DNA of 64,000 nucleotides, from positions 372,001-436,000 of the forward strand of contig CAWIKP010000037.1 in NCBI GenBank assembly GCA_963836735.1, written 5' to 3'. The DNA is from JACCXG01 sp963836735. Lineage in GTDB: Bacteria > Acidobacteriota > Vicinamibacteria > Vicinamibacterales > 2-12-FULL-66-21. Under the pieces are notes generated by a model. The model saw only the letters and a list, made by a program, of their open reading frames with translations, searched no databases and was not told where the DNA came from. Below, one piece after another: positions 56,443-64,000 of this stretch (position 1 is its first letter; each line of letters begins with the position of its first letter). The translations under genes were made by a program, and so were the position numbers.

Positions 56443-59400
56443 ATGGCGCTCCATTACAAGTCGCGCCTCACCAATGGTGCCTCAACTGACCGAGGCTGTC
56501 GGCAGTTCGTTCGGCGTATCGCGCTACACGCCCTCCCGGTTTTCCTGGCCGCGGGCGTCGCGTGTGGAGGTCCATGGTCTGCTGGCGGGATCGAACGAGA
56601 AACGCGAGCCATCGACGATCGCCTGACGGCTGGGGACTACCACGTGGCGCTGCGGCTCGCCACCGACCTCCGTCAGCGCGCCGCCCGACGGTACGGCTCG
56701 GAGTCGATGGACCTGGCCCGGGTGGAGGATCGACTCGTGGCAGCGCTGGTCAAGAACGGCAGGGGCGGAACCCCTGAAGCGTTGAGAGTGGCCGAGCACG
56801 CCATGGGCGTCGAGGAAGTGGCGCTCGGACGTGACCATGTCGAAACCACTCGCGCCATGCACAACCTCGCCCTGGTTCGACTGGATCGAGGAGAGTTCAA
56901 CGACGCACTCGCTCTGAACACGCGTGCACTCGAAGTCCGGCGCCGCGTGCGGGCCGACGATTCGAGCGTGGCGGACAGCCTCGACCTGGTGGCGCTCTCC
57001 CTGATTCGCCTGAAGCGCTTCGACACGGCTGAGAAGCACCTCGCCGAAGCCCTGACCATTCGCGAAGCGCACGCCGACGCGGCTCCTCTCGCGCTGGCGC
57101 GGACGCTCGAGTTCGTCGGCCTGATGCACCGCCTGTCGGGCCGAGCAGCCGATGCCGGGCCTCCCATCGAACGGTCCATCTCGTTGCAGCGGCAACATGC
57201 GCCCGGTCATCCCGATGTCGCGGCCGCCATCGAGATTCAAGGCGATCTCCGCTTCCTCGCCGGAGATGTGGCGGGCGCGTCGCGCATCTGGAGCGAGGCC
57301 CGCAGCATCGTCGAGCGCTCGTTCGGGCCGGATCATGTCGCGGTCGCAGCGCTGTTGAACCGACTGGCACTGGCGGAATTGGCGGACGGAAACCTGCCGA
57401 AGGCGCATACGCTGCGAGAGCAGGCGCTCGGCATCGGTGAGCGATGGCTTGCACCCTGCAATCCCTACTCGGCCATCTTTGTGAACGACCTCGCCAATTC
57501 TTTCCGGTACGAAGGGGAGTACTTCGAAGCGCGCCGGCTATATCGCAAGGCGGCTGCCATCCTCGACGACTGCGTCCAGAAGCTAGGTGTCTCGCCGAAC
57601 CCGTCCACCCGCGCCACTACAGCGTACAACGAGGCAATCCTCGCCGCCGAGGTGGGCGACTGGGCAGAAGCGGAGCACTTGTACCGTACGGCGGTGGACA
57701 TCTGGTCGAAGACTCTTGGTGCCGAACATGCCTTCGTCGCGCGCGGCCTAGATGGCCTCGCGGACGTGGCTGCGTCCCAGAACCGGTTCGATGCCGCGCG
57801 GCGGCTGTACGAGCAGGTACTCGCGATGCGACGGCGTACGCTCGGGCCCGCGCACCCGCAGGTCGCATGGACGCTCGCCAGCCTCGCCGCCGTCACCTGG
57901 AAGGCCGGCCAGCCTGCTGTCGCCGCGCGATTCGCTGACGAGGCGGTGGCGGTGTTCGGCAAGTCGGGCGCGGGCGATGAACCCGATCGCTATCCGCAGG
58001 CGCTTGAACTCAAAGGGCTTCTCCAGGCGAGCATGGGCCGGGTCCACGACGGCCGCGCCAATCTGGGGAAGGCGTTGAGCGAGCGCTCGCGCATCTTCGG
58101 CCGGACCCATCCTCTCGTCGCGAGCACGCAGGTCTCGATCGCCGAGGTGGACTTCGCAGCCGGGGCGAACGGATGCCGCCCTTGCAGCCGCGCTCGACGC
58201 CGAGCGCGAAGGGCGGGCGCACCTGCTGTTCACGGCACGCTACCTGCCCGAACGGGTCGCGTTGGCCTATGCCGCGAGACGGCCTCGCGGGCTCGACCTG
58301 GCGCTCTCGGCGGCGCTGTCCGCGCCCGATCGCCGCGCCGATGTGCTCGATGCGCTCATCAGGTCACGCGGGCTCGTCCTCGACGAGCTGGCCGCTCGTG
58401 CCCACACGCTTCGGACTGCCGGCCCGCAGATGTCGGCAGCCGCCCAACGTGCCCAGCAGGCCCGGCAAAGGTACGCCAACCTGCTGGTTCGCAGCCTCGA
58501 TGAGCCGGTCGCGCGATCGTTGATGGACGAGGCCAGGCAGGAGAAGGAAGACGCCGAACGCGCCCTCGCTGAAGAGAGCGCGTCGGAACGAGCCGAGATC
58601 GCGAGGGTGGCGGTGGGCCTCGACGAAGTCCGTCGCGCACTGCCAGCCGGCTCGGTGCTGGTGTCGTTCGTGCAGTTCAACCGCAGCACGCGCCGCCCTG
58701 CCATCGGCATGGCATCGAGCAAAACGCCGTCGATTGCGGCCTTCGTCCTGCGCGGCGGCCAGCAGAGCGTGGCGTTGGTACCACTGGGCACGGTGGCGAA
58801 CATCGAGCAACGCGTCTCGGCGTTTCGCCTCGAAGCCAGCGGGACACGCCTGCTTTCGGGCCGCGATCCCAAAACCGCGATGTTGGAGTACCGCCGTGCT
58901 GGCGATGCTCCTCCGGCAGATGATCTGGGATCCGATCGGCGCGCACCTCCGTGACGCGACCCGAGTATTCGTGGTCCCCGACGGCGCGATCGGCCTGGTG
59001 CCCCTCGCGGCGCTGCCGGCCAAAGACACATGCGTACCTGCTCGAACACTCGCCGCCGATCTCTTACCTGTCGGCGGAACGGGACCTCGCGGCCATGACC
59101 GTACCAGTACAGACCGGCGCCCGGGGGATTCTGGCCCTCGGCGGACCGGCTTTTGGCGACGCGGCTCCTGCGGCTGCGGCTCCGGTCTCTCAGGCACCTG
59201 CGCCCGCTGTCCCCGCTGCGTCAGCGGCTGACACCCGCTCCGCTTCCGCCTGTGCGAGCGTTCAGAGCCTGCAGTTTCAGCCGCTCGCTGGCACCATCGC
59301 CGAAGCACAGGAGATCTCCCGCCTGTGGGCGGCACGTCGGACGGCTGAGCCCGTCAGGCTGCTTCTGGGACCCGAGGCGAGCGAGACCACGTTCAAACGG

Positions 59401-59968
59401 TCCGCTCACGAGTACCGCATCCTCCACCTGGCGACGCACGGGTTCTTCTTGAGTGATGCCTGCGTCGGAAGGGCCGCGGGTGTCACGCGAGGCGTGGGTG
59501 GGTTGGCCGGCCCACCGGCGACGTCCCGCCGAGAACCCGCTGCTGCTCTCGGGCCTCGCCCTGTCTGGCGCAAACCGCCGCGCGTTGGCCAGCGCGGACG
59601 GTGACGACGGCATCCTCACAGCGGAGGAGGTGGCCGGCCTGGACCTGAGCGGCGTGGAGTGGGCCGTCCTCTCCGCGTGTGACACGGGCGTTGGCGAGAT
59701 CGCGGCGGGGGAAGGCGTGTTCGGGCTTCGCCGAGCGTTCCAGATCGCGGGGGCCCGGTCGGTGATCATGAGCCTGTGGTCGGTAGAGGACCTGTCCACC
59801 CGCGCGTGGATGAGGGCCCTGTACGAGGGCCGGTTCGACCGCAATCGTCCCACGGCCGATGCCGCGCATGAAGCGAGCCTGGCTCTTCTGCGCGATCGGC
59901 GCAGCAAAGGTCTCAGCACCCACCCGTTCTACTGGGCGGCATTCGTCGCCGTCGGCGACTGGCGCTGA
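56443..59968 (+). CDS. TPR-CHAT caspase-like protein (four frameshifts)
   Basis: About 1175 residues. A hydrophobic N-terminal stretch with a Cys (ALPVFLAAGVACGG) may be a lipoprotein signal. Then many tetratricopeptide repeats, for example TRAMHNLALVRLDRGEFNDA and AEAEHLYRTAVDIW, a helical coiled region (ARQEKEDAERALAEESASER), and the CHAT protease with catalytic His in LHLATHGFFLSD and Cys in VLSACDTGVGEIA, ending HPFYWAAFVAVGDWR. Four +1 shifts near 58172, 58895, 59032 and 59510; at the first two an extra GC and at the third an extra AC restores frame. ATG 56443 chosen because GAGGAG lies eight bases upstream. In gRAMP systems a TPR-CHAT protein is a target-activated protease; no Cas gene is present here. 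Confidence 0.92.
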
Positions 59969-59992
59969 CACCCGCTCGCGGGCAGCCTCGCC

Positions 59993-61237
59993 TCACGAAC
60001 ACACCGGCGAGCACACGAACAGATCGAAGTCGGTCGTCAGGTCCTCCGGGCCGAACGGCTCGCGCGACGAGAACACGACCGTCGCGCCGGTGCCGTCGAT
60101 CCCTGGACCCAGGCTGGGCGTCCACCACGTCGTCTGCCCGCCGCTGGCCCGTTCGAAACGCCCGGTCGTTCTGTCGAAGACATAGACGTCGGGAAGCAGG
60201 TTTTCGTCCAGATCTTCATCGCGGCAGCGTCCGCGGCAGAGCAGGTTCGAGGCCCACGACTCGAACGCGATGATCCGCCCATCGGCAGACAGCCGCGGCA
60301 TCGTGCTTCGCGCATTCGCCTGTCGGGTGATGACGGTCGTGGTGCGGGACGTCCGATCGTAGACGGCGACATCGGAGCGAACGCCGGTGCTCTGAATCGA
60401 GAAGGCGACGACGCTTCCATCGGCGCTCAGATCCGGCGCAAAGGCAGCCAGGCGAGCCGTCCCGGCAATTCCTTCGCAACTCACGCAGATGGTCGTCCCG
60501 GCGACGACGTCGCGAACGTAAGCGCTCAGGCCGGAATGAATGGCTGAAGCGGCAAATGCGACGAAGCGTCCGTTTCCAGAGATCCGGGGCGAGTAGGCCC
60601 GAGCGAACTGCCGACCCGCTTCGTTCACGCCAATTCTGGTCATGGTGCCGCCGACGAGATCCGCCAGGTACACGTCCGATCCCGCGCCGTTCGCATCGTC
60701 GCCGGCCACAAGGTTCGTTGCCGATGACTCGAACGCGACCCACCGGCCGTCAGCGCTGATCGCGGGGTGGCTGCTCCGGTCGTTCGCCTCCTGTCCACCC
60801 GGCCCGACGCTCACGCGCGTGGTCGTGCCGGTCGTATGGTCGCGCACGAAGACGTCCTCCACTTCATTGTGGTCCGGTGCGGCGGTCAGGACGGTTGCGG
60901 ATGAATCGAATGCGACATGACGGCCGTCGGCGTTCAGTTGGGGGTTCAGGGACGTGCCGTTGGCGCTCGTCCCCAGATACCCAACGCTCGCCAGCGTCAA
61001 TCGTTGTGACGCCCGGTCGAGCACATAGATGTCGTCCACGACATTCGTATCCTCGGGGAGGAGGCGCGCGCTCGACACGAATGCGACATGGCGGCCGTCT
61101 GCGCTGACCGCGCCGGCGAACATGCCCGACGGCACTTGCGGAAACTCCTGTCGCAGGACCGTCCGGCCTGGCGCTCCTTCCGTGGTCAGCCCGCCGAGGA
61201 GCGTGATGGCTGCCAGCAAACGCGACGGGCGAAACAT
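59993..61237 (-). CDS. Exported TolB/WD40-like beta-propeller protein
   Basis: 414 residues, intact. Signal peptide (RLLAAITLLGGLTTEGAPG), then repeated PD40-type blades: AVSADGRHVAFVSSARLLPE, QLNADGRHVAFDSSATVLTA, AISADGRWVAFESSATNLVA, RISGNGRFVAFAASAIHSG, DLSADGSVVAFSIQSTG and RLSADGRIIAFESWASNLLC. About six blades. Probably a periplasmic or surface scaffold. Its start codon is three bases from the stop of the HExxH gene, so they form an operon. Converges with the TPR-CHAT gene with 24 bp between the stops. Confidence 0.9.
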   Translation of the reverse strand: MFRPSRLLAAITLLGGLTTEGAPGRTVLRQEFPQVPSGMFAGAVSADGRHVAFVSSARLLPEDTNVVDDIYVLDRASQRLTLASVGYLGTSANGTSLNPQLNADGRHVAFDSSATVLTAAPDHNEVEDVFVRDHTTGTTTRVSVGPGGQEANDRSSHPAISADGRWVAFESSATNLVAGDDANGAGSDVYLADLVGGTMTRIGVNEAGRQFARAYSPRISGNGRFVAFAASAIHSGLSAYVRDVVAGTTICVSCEGIAGTARLAAFAPDLSADGSVVAFSIQSTGVRSDVAVYDRTSRTTTVITRQANARSTMPRLSADGRIIAFESWASNLLCRGRCRDEDLDENLLPDVYVFDRTTGRFERASGGQTTWWTPSLGPGIDGTGATVVFSSREPFGPEDLTTDFDLFVCSPVCS

Positions 61238-61239
61238 CG

Positions 61240-61878
61240 CTACCTCCGATCCTGGTAGACGTTGACTTCGCGCGCGACGAGTTTGCCAATGACGATGGCG
61301 CGCCGCGTTTCGAATAAGGCGGCTTTGCCGCTCGCGGAGGCGCCGTGGACGTGATTGTTCACGGCTTCCGCCAGATCCACGTCATCGAGCTGCTCGAGCA
61401 CGTGTTCGAGCTCGTGAGCGAGATATTCGATGGCGGAGCGATCGGCGTCTCGAAGGGAAACGCGCACCCGGAGCCCGTCCTTCCGCGAAATCTCCGACTG
61501 CGCGCGGGGCCCTGCGATCTGGCACCGGTTGTCGAGCATGACGGTGATCCGGACCCCGGCGTCCGCGACCCGGATCCACTGCCTGCGGAAAGTCGCGGAG
61601 CCTCTCCACATGGTGTCGAGCAACTGTCGGTACATGGTCGGAATGTCGGAGCCCGCAGGGAGCATCGCCACGAGATCGACGGACGGCGTGAGCTGCCGGT
61701 CCCGATACGGGATGAATCCGAACGCGATCGCCCCAGACATGCTCACGTAGGAAGGCACCGAAGGCAGCGTCCACGGCAGAGCTGCTTCCTGGGCGAGCGC
61801 GGGTGCCTCCGCAGTCAGTGCCATGAGCAGCACTGGCGCCCCAACCACGAGCCACGATCTCAACCGCTCGCATCGCAT
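61240..61878 (-). CDS. Exported protein with HExxH-type motif
   Basis: 213 residues starting MRCERLRSWLVVGAPVLLMA (signal peptide) after a good GGAGGG site. The C-terminal third has EYLAHELEHVLEQLDDVD, in which HELEH fits the HExxH zinc-protease motif, with further Glu downstream. Preceded by VADAGVRITVMLDNRCQIAG and SEISRKDGLRVRVSLRD. A metallopeptidase is possible but no third ligand is certain. Operon with the propeller gene. An in-frame extension upstream of 61878 looks non-coding. Confidence 0.78.
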   Translation of the reverse strand: MRCERLRSWLVVGAPVLLMALTAEAPALAQEAALPWTLPSVPSYVSMSGAIAFGFIPYRDRQLTPSVDLVAMLPAGSDIPTMYRQLLDTMWRGSATFRRQWIRVADAGVRITVMLDNRCQIAGPRAQSEISRKDGLRVRVSLRDADRSAIEYLAHELEHVLEQLDDVDLAEAVNNHVHGASASGKAALFETRRAIVIGKLVAREVNVYQDRR

Positions 61879-62008
61879 TGCGCCCTCCGGGCCAGCCGTA
61901 ATTGCCGTGTTGTACGGGGTTCTGAGAAAGACAACGAACGGTGGGCTGCAATCGAACAGATCGGAGGGTCGGTTCTGACGCTTGAATCGCTGGTAGGCTG
62001 CGACGAGC

Positions 62009-62429
62009 ATGCAACGAGCCGTCGCCGCGGGCGTCCTGGGCCTGGTGACCTGTCTTTCAGGCTGCGCTGCGCGGGCTCCGGTGGCAGCGCCGGCAGGCAG
62101 CAGCACCAGGATCCTCCAGACAAGGGAAGGCCTGGCGTCTTACTACGGCAAGGAATTCCACGGGAAGGTCACCGCCAGCGGCGCCCGGTTCGACATGAAC
62201 GCGATGGTGGCGGCCCATCCCAGCTATCCCTTCGGGACGCTGCTTCGCGTGACGAACCTGGCCAATGGCCGATCGGCAACGGTACGGGTCGTCGATCGTG
62301 GGCCGGCGGCCGGAACAGCGCGCCGACGGGCTCATCATCGATGTGTCCCGCCGCGCCGCGGAGGTGCTCGGATTCATCCAGCGCGGGCGGACCCGGGTGC
62401 GACTCGAGGTGTTGGCCTGGGGAGGTTAG
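62009..62429 (+). CDS. rlpA: RlpA-like double-psi beta-barrel lipoprotein (one frameshift)
   Basis: Septal-ring RlpA homologue. Lipobox LSGCAARAP, then the DPBB domain: GLASYYGKEFHGKVTASGAR, HPSYPFGTLLRVTNLANGRS and RVVDRGPA with the catalytic-type Asp. A frame change near 62310 then gives RADGLIIDVSRRAAEVLGFI and ends RLEVLAWGG at 62429. About 140 residues; no SPOR domain, so it is a minimal RlpA. It acts on, or binds, peptidoglycan at division sites. Confidence 0.87.
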
Positions 62430-62434
62430 CGTCG

Positions 62435-63301
62435 TTAGAGGTTCTGGTAGGCGCGGAACAGCCCTCTGAAATACCGCAGCACCCGCACGCCGTCGGTGGA
62501 TTCGGGGATCTCCGCGAAGCAGTAACCCTGGAAATTCATCGCAGCGAGATTGGTGATCAGCGCACGGAAGGGATACTCCTCGAGGTACAGATCCCGCATG
62601 TGCACCTGGCCGATCTGACCCTTCAGGAGCTTGAAGTTCGCCTCGAAGCCGCCGTCGAGCAGATCGGTCTGGTTCGAGTTCCAGCAGGCCTTCACGCCCG
62701 GGTGATTGCCGCCGTAATCGAGGATCTTACGGATTCTCGGCACGCGTGAGGTGTCCGTGCCATGCACCTCGAGCTGGATCTTCACGCCGTTCTCGTCGGC
62801 GAACGCGCCGCACTCGCGCAGCGACTTGCCGATCTGCTCGAGCGTTTTCTCTTCCGGCACTTCCTTTGGCAGTCCGTTCGGGCGGACTTTGACGCTCGGG
62901 GATCCGAGGTCCTTCGCCAGCTTCACCCATTCCTTTGTCTCATCGATGTTCTTCCGGACGACCGCGGGATCGGGCGAGTGATACTCGCAGGTGGTTCCGA
63001 GCCCGCCGATCTTCACCGGCGAGTCCTCGAAGCGCTTCCGCACCTCGGCCCTCGCAGCAGGAGCGAGCGAGATCTCCACGCCGTGCTTGTGCGTTGTCCG
63101 GAGCTCGACGCCGTCGAAGCCGGCCTCGGTCAGGTTCTTGATCAGCGTCGGGAGATCCCAATCTTTGGCGATGTTGTAGGTGACCGTGCCAAGCTTCAGC
63201 CCCTTGCGCCCGGCACCAGCGGCAGGCGGAGTCTGAGCGGCACCCACGATGCCGAGTGCCGGAACGGCGCCGAGAGTCGAGAGGAAGTCGCGACGTTTCA
63301 T
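62435..63301 (-). CDS. Tat-exported sugar isomerase/epimerase-like TIM barrel
   Basis: 289 residues, intact. Twin-arginine leader MKRRDFLSTLGAVPALGIVG. Xylose-isomerase-like barrel: LIKNLTEAGFDGVELRTTHK, GGLGTTCEYHSPDPAVVRKN, VKIQLEVHGTDTSRVPRIRK (metal Glu/His), HPGVKACWNSNQTDLLDGGF, QVHMRDLYLEEYPFRALI. Similar in layout to the gene at 37204; both may work on periplasmic keto-sugars made by Gfo/Idh enzymes. Substrate unknown. Confidence 0.9.
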   Translation of the reverse strand: MKRRDFLSTLGAVPALGIVGAAQTPPAAGAGRKGLKLGTVTYNIAKDWDLPTLIKNLTEAGFDGVELRTTHKHGVEISLAPAARAEVRKRFEDSPVKIGGLGTTCEYHSPDPAVVRKNIDETKEWVKLAKDLGSPSVKVRPNGLPKEVPEEKTLEQIGKSLRECGAFADENGVKIQLEVHGTDTSRVPRIRKILDYGGNHPGVKACWNSNQTDLLDGGFEANFKLLKGQIGQVHMRDLYLEEYPFRALITNLAAMNFQGYCFAEIPESTDGVRVLRYFRGLFRAYQNL

Positions 63302-63313
63302 ACGGAGAGCTTA

Positions 63314-63481
63314 GATCAACTCCCAAATCCCAAGATCCAAATCCCAAAGAACTCCCAACGCCAAAAAGCAGCTCCAAAATGCATGCTCAAAAACCAATCC
63401 CCGAGCCAAACCCGGATTTTGCGCAGTGCAGCTTGGAACTTGGAAGTTGGCGGTGCCTTGGGATTTGGAGCTTGGGATTTG
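63314..63481. repeat. GGGATTT-heptad inverted repeat
   Basis: Left arm TCAACTCCCAAATCCCAAGA and CCAAATCCCAAAGAACTCCC, central segment of about 80 bp, right arm GGAACTTGGAAGTTGGCGGT and GGGATTTGGAGCTTGGGATT. It combines GGGAGTT and GGGATTT words, so it is a hybrid of the heptad families. Located between the isomerase start and the membrane-protein stop. Confidence 0.78.
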
Positions 63482-63497
63482 GGCGTTTCGCGCCTCA

Positions 63498-63968
63498 TCA
63501 TCGCGCGGCTCGCTGTGCCGGACGATCGATAGCCCACAGCGCCGCATACAGCGCGCACACCGCCAGGGAAACAGTGACCCGCCACGGCGTGAGCGCGCCG
63601 GCGATGAGCTCGGCGAATCCGCGCAGGAAGCCCACGACCATCGCGACGCTCATGAGGAGCAGCCAGTGCCGCGGCGGTTCGTACGGGCTTGCGAACGTTC
63701 GGCCTGCGGCGCGAATGCTGAAGATCCCCAGGCCGAGGGCCAGCACCGCGAGCGCGGCGCCCGTCCGGCGGAAGAACGCCACGTCCAGCCAGAAGTCCTG
63801 ATCGCCCGACGCGACGATCCAGCGGTGGGTCGCGAGCGGCAGATTCATCAGCAGGGAGACGCCGAAGGCCGCGTACCAGACCCCGACCACGAGCGCGAGC
63901 GCGGCGAGGAGGCAGCCGACGATACGCGACGGAGGGATTTCGTCGAGAGCCGGCGCCTTCGGGTCCAC
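63498..63968 (-). CDS. Four-helix membrane protein, unknown
   Basis: About 156 residues with four hydrophobic helices (VGCLLAALALVVGVWYAAFG; AALAVLALGLGIFS; HWLLLMSVAMVVGFLRGFA; VTVSLAVCALYAALWAI). GTG start at 63968 preceded by GGGAGA at proper distance, though the frame stays open to the window edge. Family not recognised; the layout recalls small DoxX-like or DUF-type integral proteins but no signature is clear. Confidence 0.7.
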   Translation of the reverse strand: MDPKAPALDEIPPSRIVGCLLAALALVVGVWYAAFGVSLLMNLPLATHRWIVASGDQDFWLDVAFFRRTGAALAVLALGLGIFSIRAAGRTFASPYEPPRHWLLLMSVAMVVGFLRGFAELIAGALTPWRVTVSLAVCALYAALWAIDRPAQRAAR

Positions 63969-64000
63969 CTCAAAAATCTCCCGGCGCGATCGCCCGCTGC

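Noticed and set aside
56443..59968. TPR-CHAT as part of a type III-E CRISPR (gRAMP) system
   Set aside because: No gRAMP, Cas1/Cas2 or CRISPR array is present; the neighbours are C11 protease and sigma/kinase genes.
1..64000. Prophage, integron, insertion sequence, tRNA or rRNA
   Set aside because: No integrase, transposase, phage structural gene, tRNA fold or rRNA-like sequence was recognised on either strand.

Overview
The window is GC-rich, densely coded DNA from a heterotrophic Gram-negative bacterium. An Oar-like TonB-dependent receptor, a DUF1080/FG-GAP secreted protein, many Tat or Sec sugar-handling enzymes, ECF sigma factors paired with DUF4384 kinases and a TPR-CHAT protein together fit Acidobacteriota, perhaps Vicinamibacteria; this is inference from gene content. 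No rRNA, tRNA, CRISPR, integrase, transposase or replication gene was recognised.

Layout. 0-12 kb is mixed housekeeping and envelope genes: DUF1080 beta-propeller protein, single-domain response regulator, SppA protease, an RnfD-like membrane protein next to a DUF2330 protein, an ECF sigma factor with an anti-sigma/YCF48 fusion, and PpiD. 12-16.5 kb holds a GH95 fucosidase, KDG kinase and KDPG aldolase. 16.8-23.0 kb is a corrinoid methyl-transfer operon: UroD-type methyltransferase, corrinoid protein, small virulence-factor-family protein, RACo, MetH-activation-like protein, homocysteine methyltransferase and an unknown 109-residue protein. 23-44 kb is a sugar and sugar-acid catabolic region: SDR, UxaA pair, hexuronate MFS, Gfo/Idh oxidoreductases, fuconolactonase, sugar ABC importer, fuconate dehydratase, OYE, LacI regulator, sugar isomerases, MetE-like protein, two further enolase-superfamily enzymes and an HpcH/HpaI aldolase. 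44-51 kb holds a TIR-receiver fusion, HtrA, a cupin and a TonB-dependent receptor. 51-60 kb holds a GyrI-like protein, a DUF4384 kinase and ECF sigma factor, a CHAT remnant, a C11 clostripain-type protease with a KGGADF-repeat tail, and a TPR-CHAT protease. 60-64 kb holds a TolB-like propeller, an HExxH protein, RlpA, a sugar isomerase and a membrane protein.

How they work together. Fucosidase, TonB receptor, ABC/MFS importers, lactonase, fuconate and mannonate dehydratases, UxaA, KDG kinase and two aldolases make a coherent route from fucosylated or uronate-containing polysaccharide to pyruvate. A 16-bp operator matched at 15 positions sits in front of both the LacI gene and the TonB receptor and ties the regulator to uptake. 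The corrinoid operon looks like a dissected methionine synthase without a visible folate-binding part. The sigma/kinase plus two clan-CD protease genes look like a stress or cell-fate module.

Two cautions. First, many conserved genes are split by small indels, often at CG/GC or other dinucleotide tracts or homopolymers; these look like consensus errors, so I annotate the whole gene across frames. Second, the intergenic regions carry several families of heptad-repeat hairpins, the most distinctive non-coding signal here.
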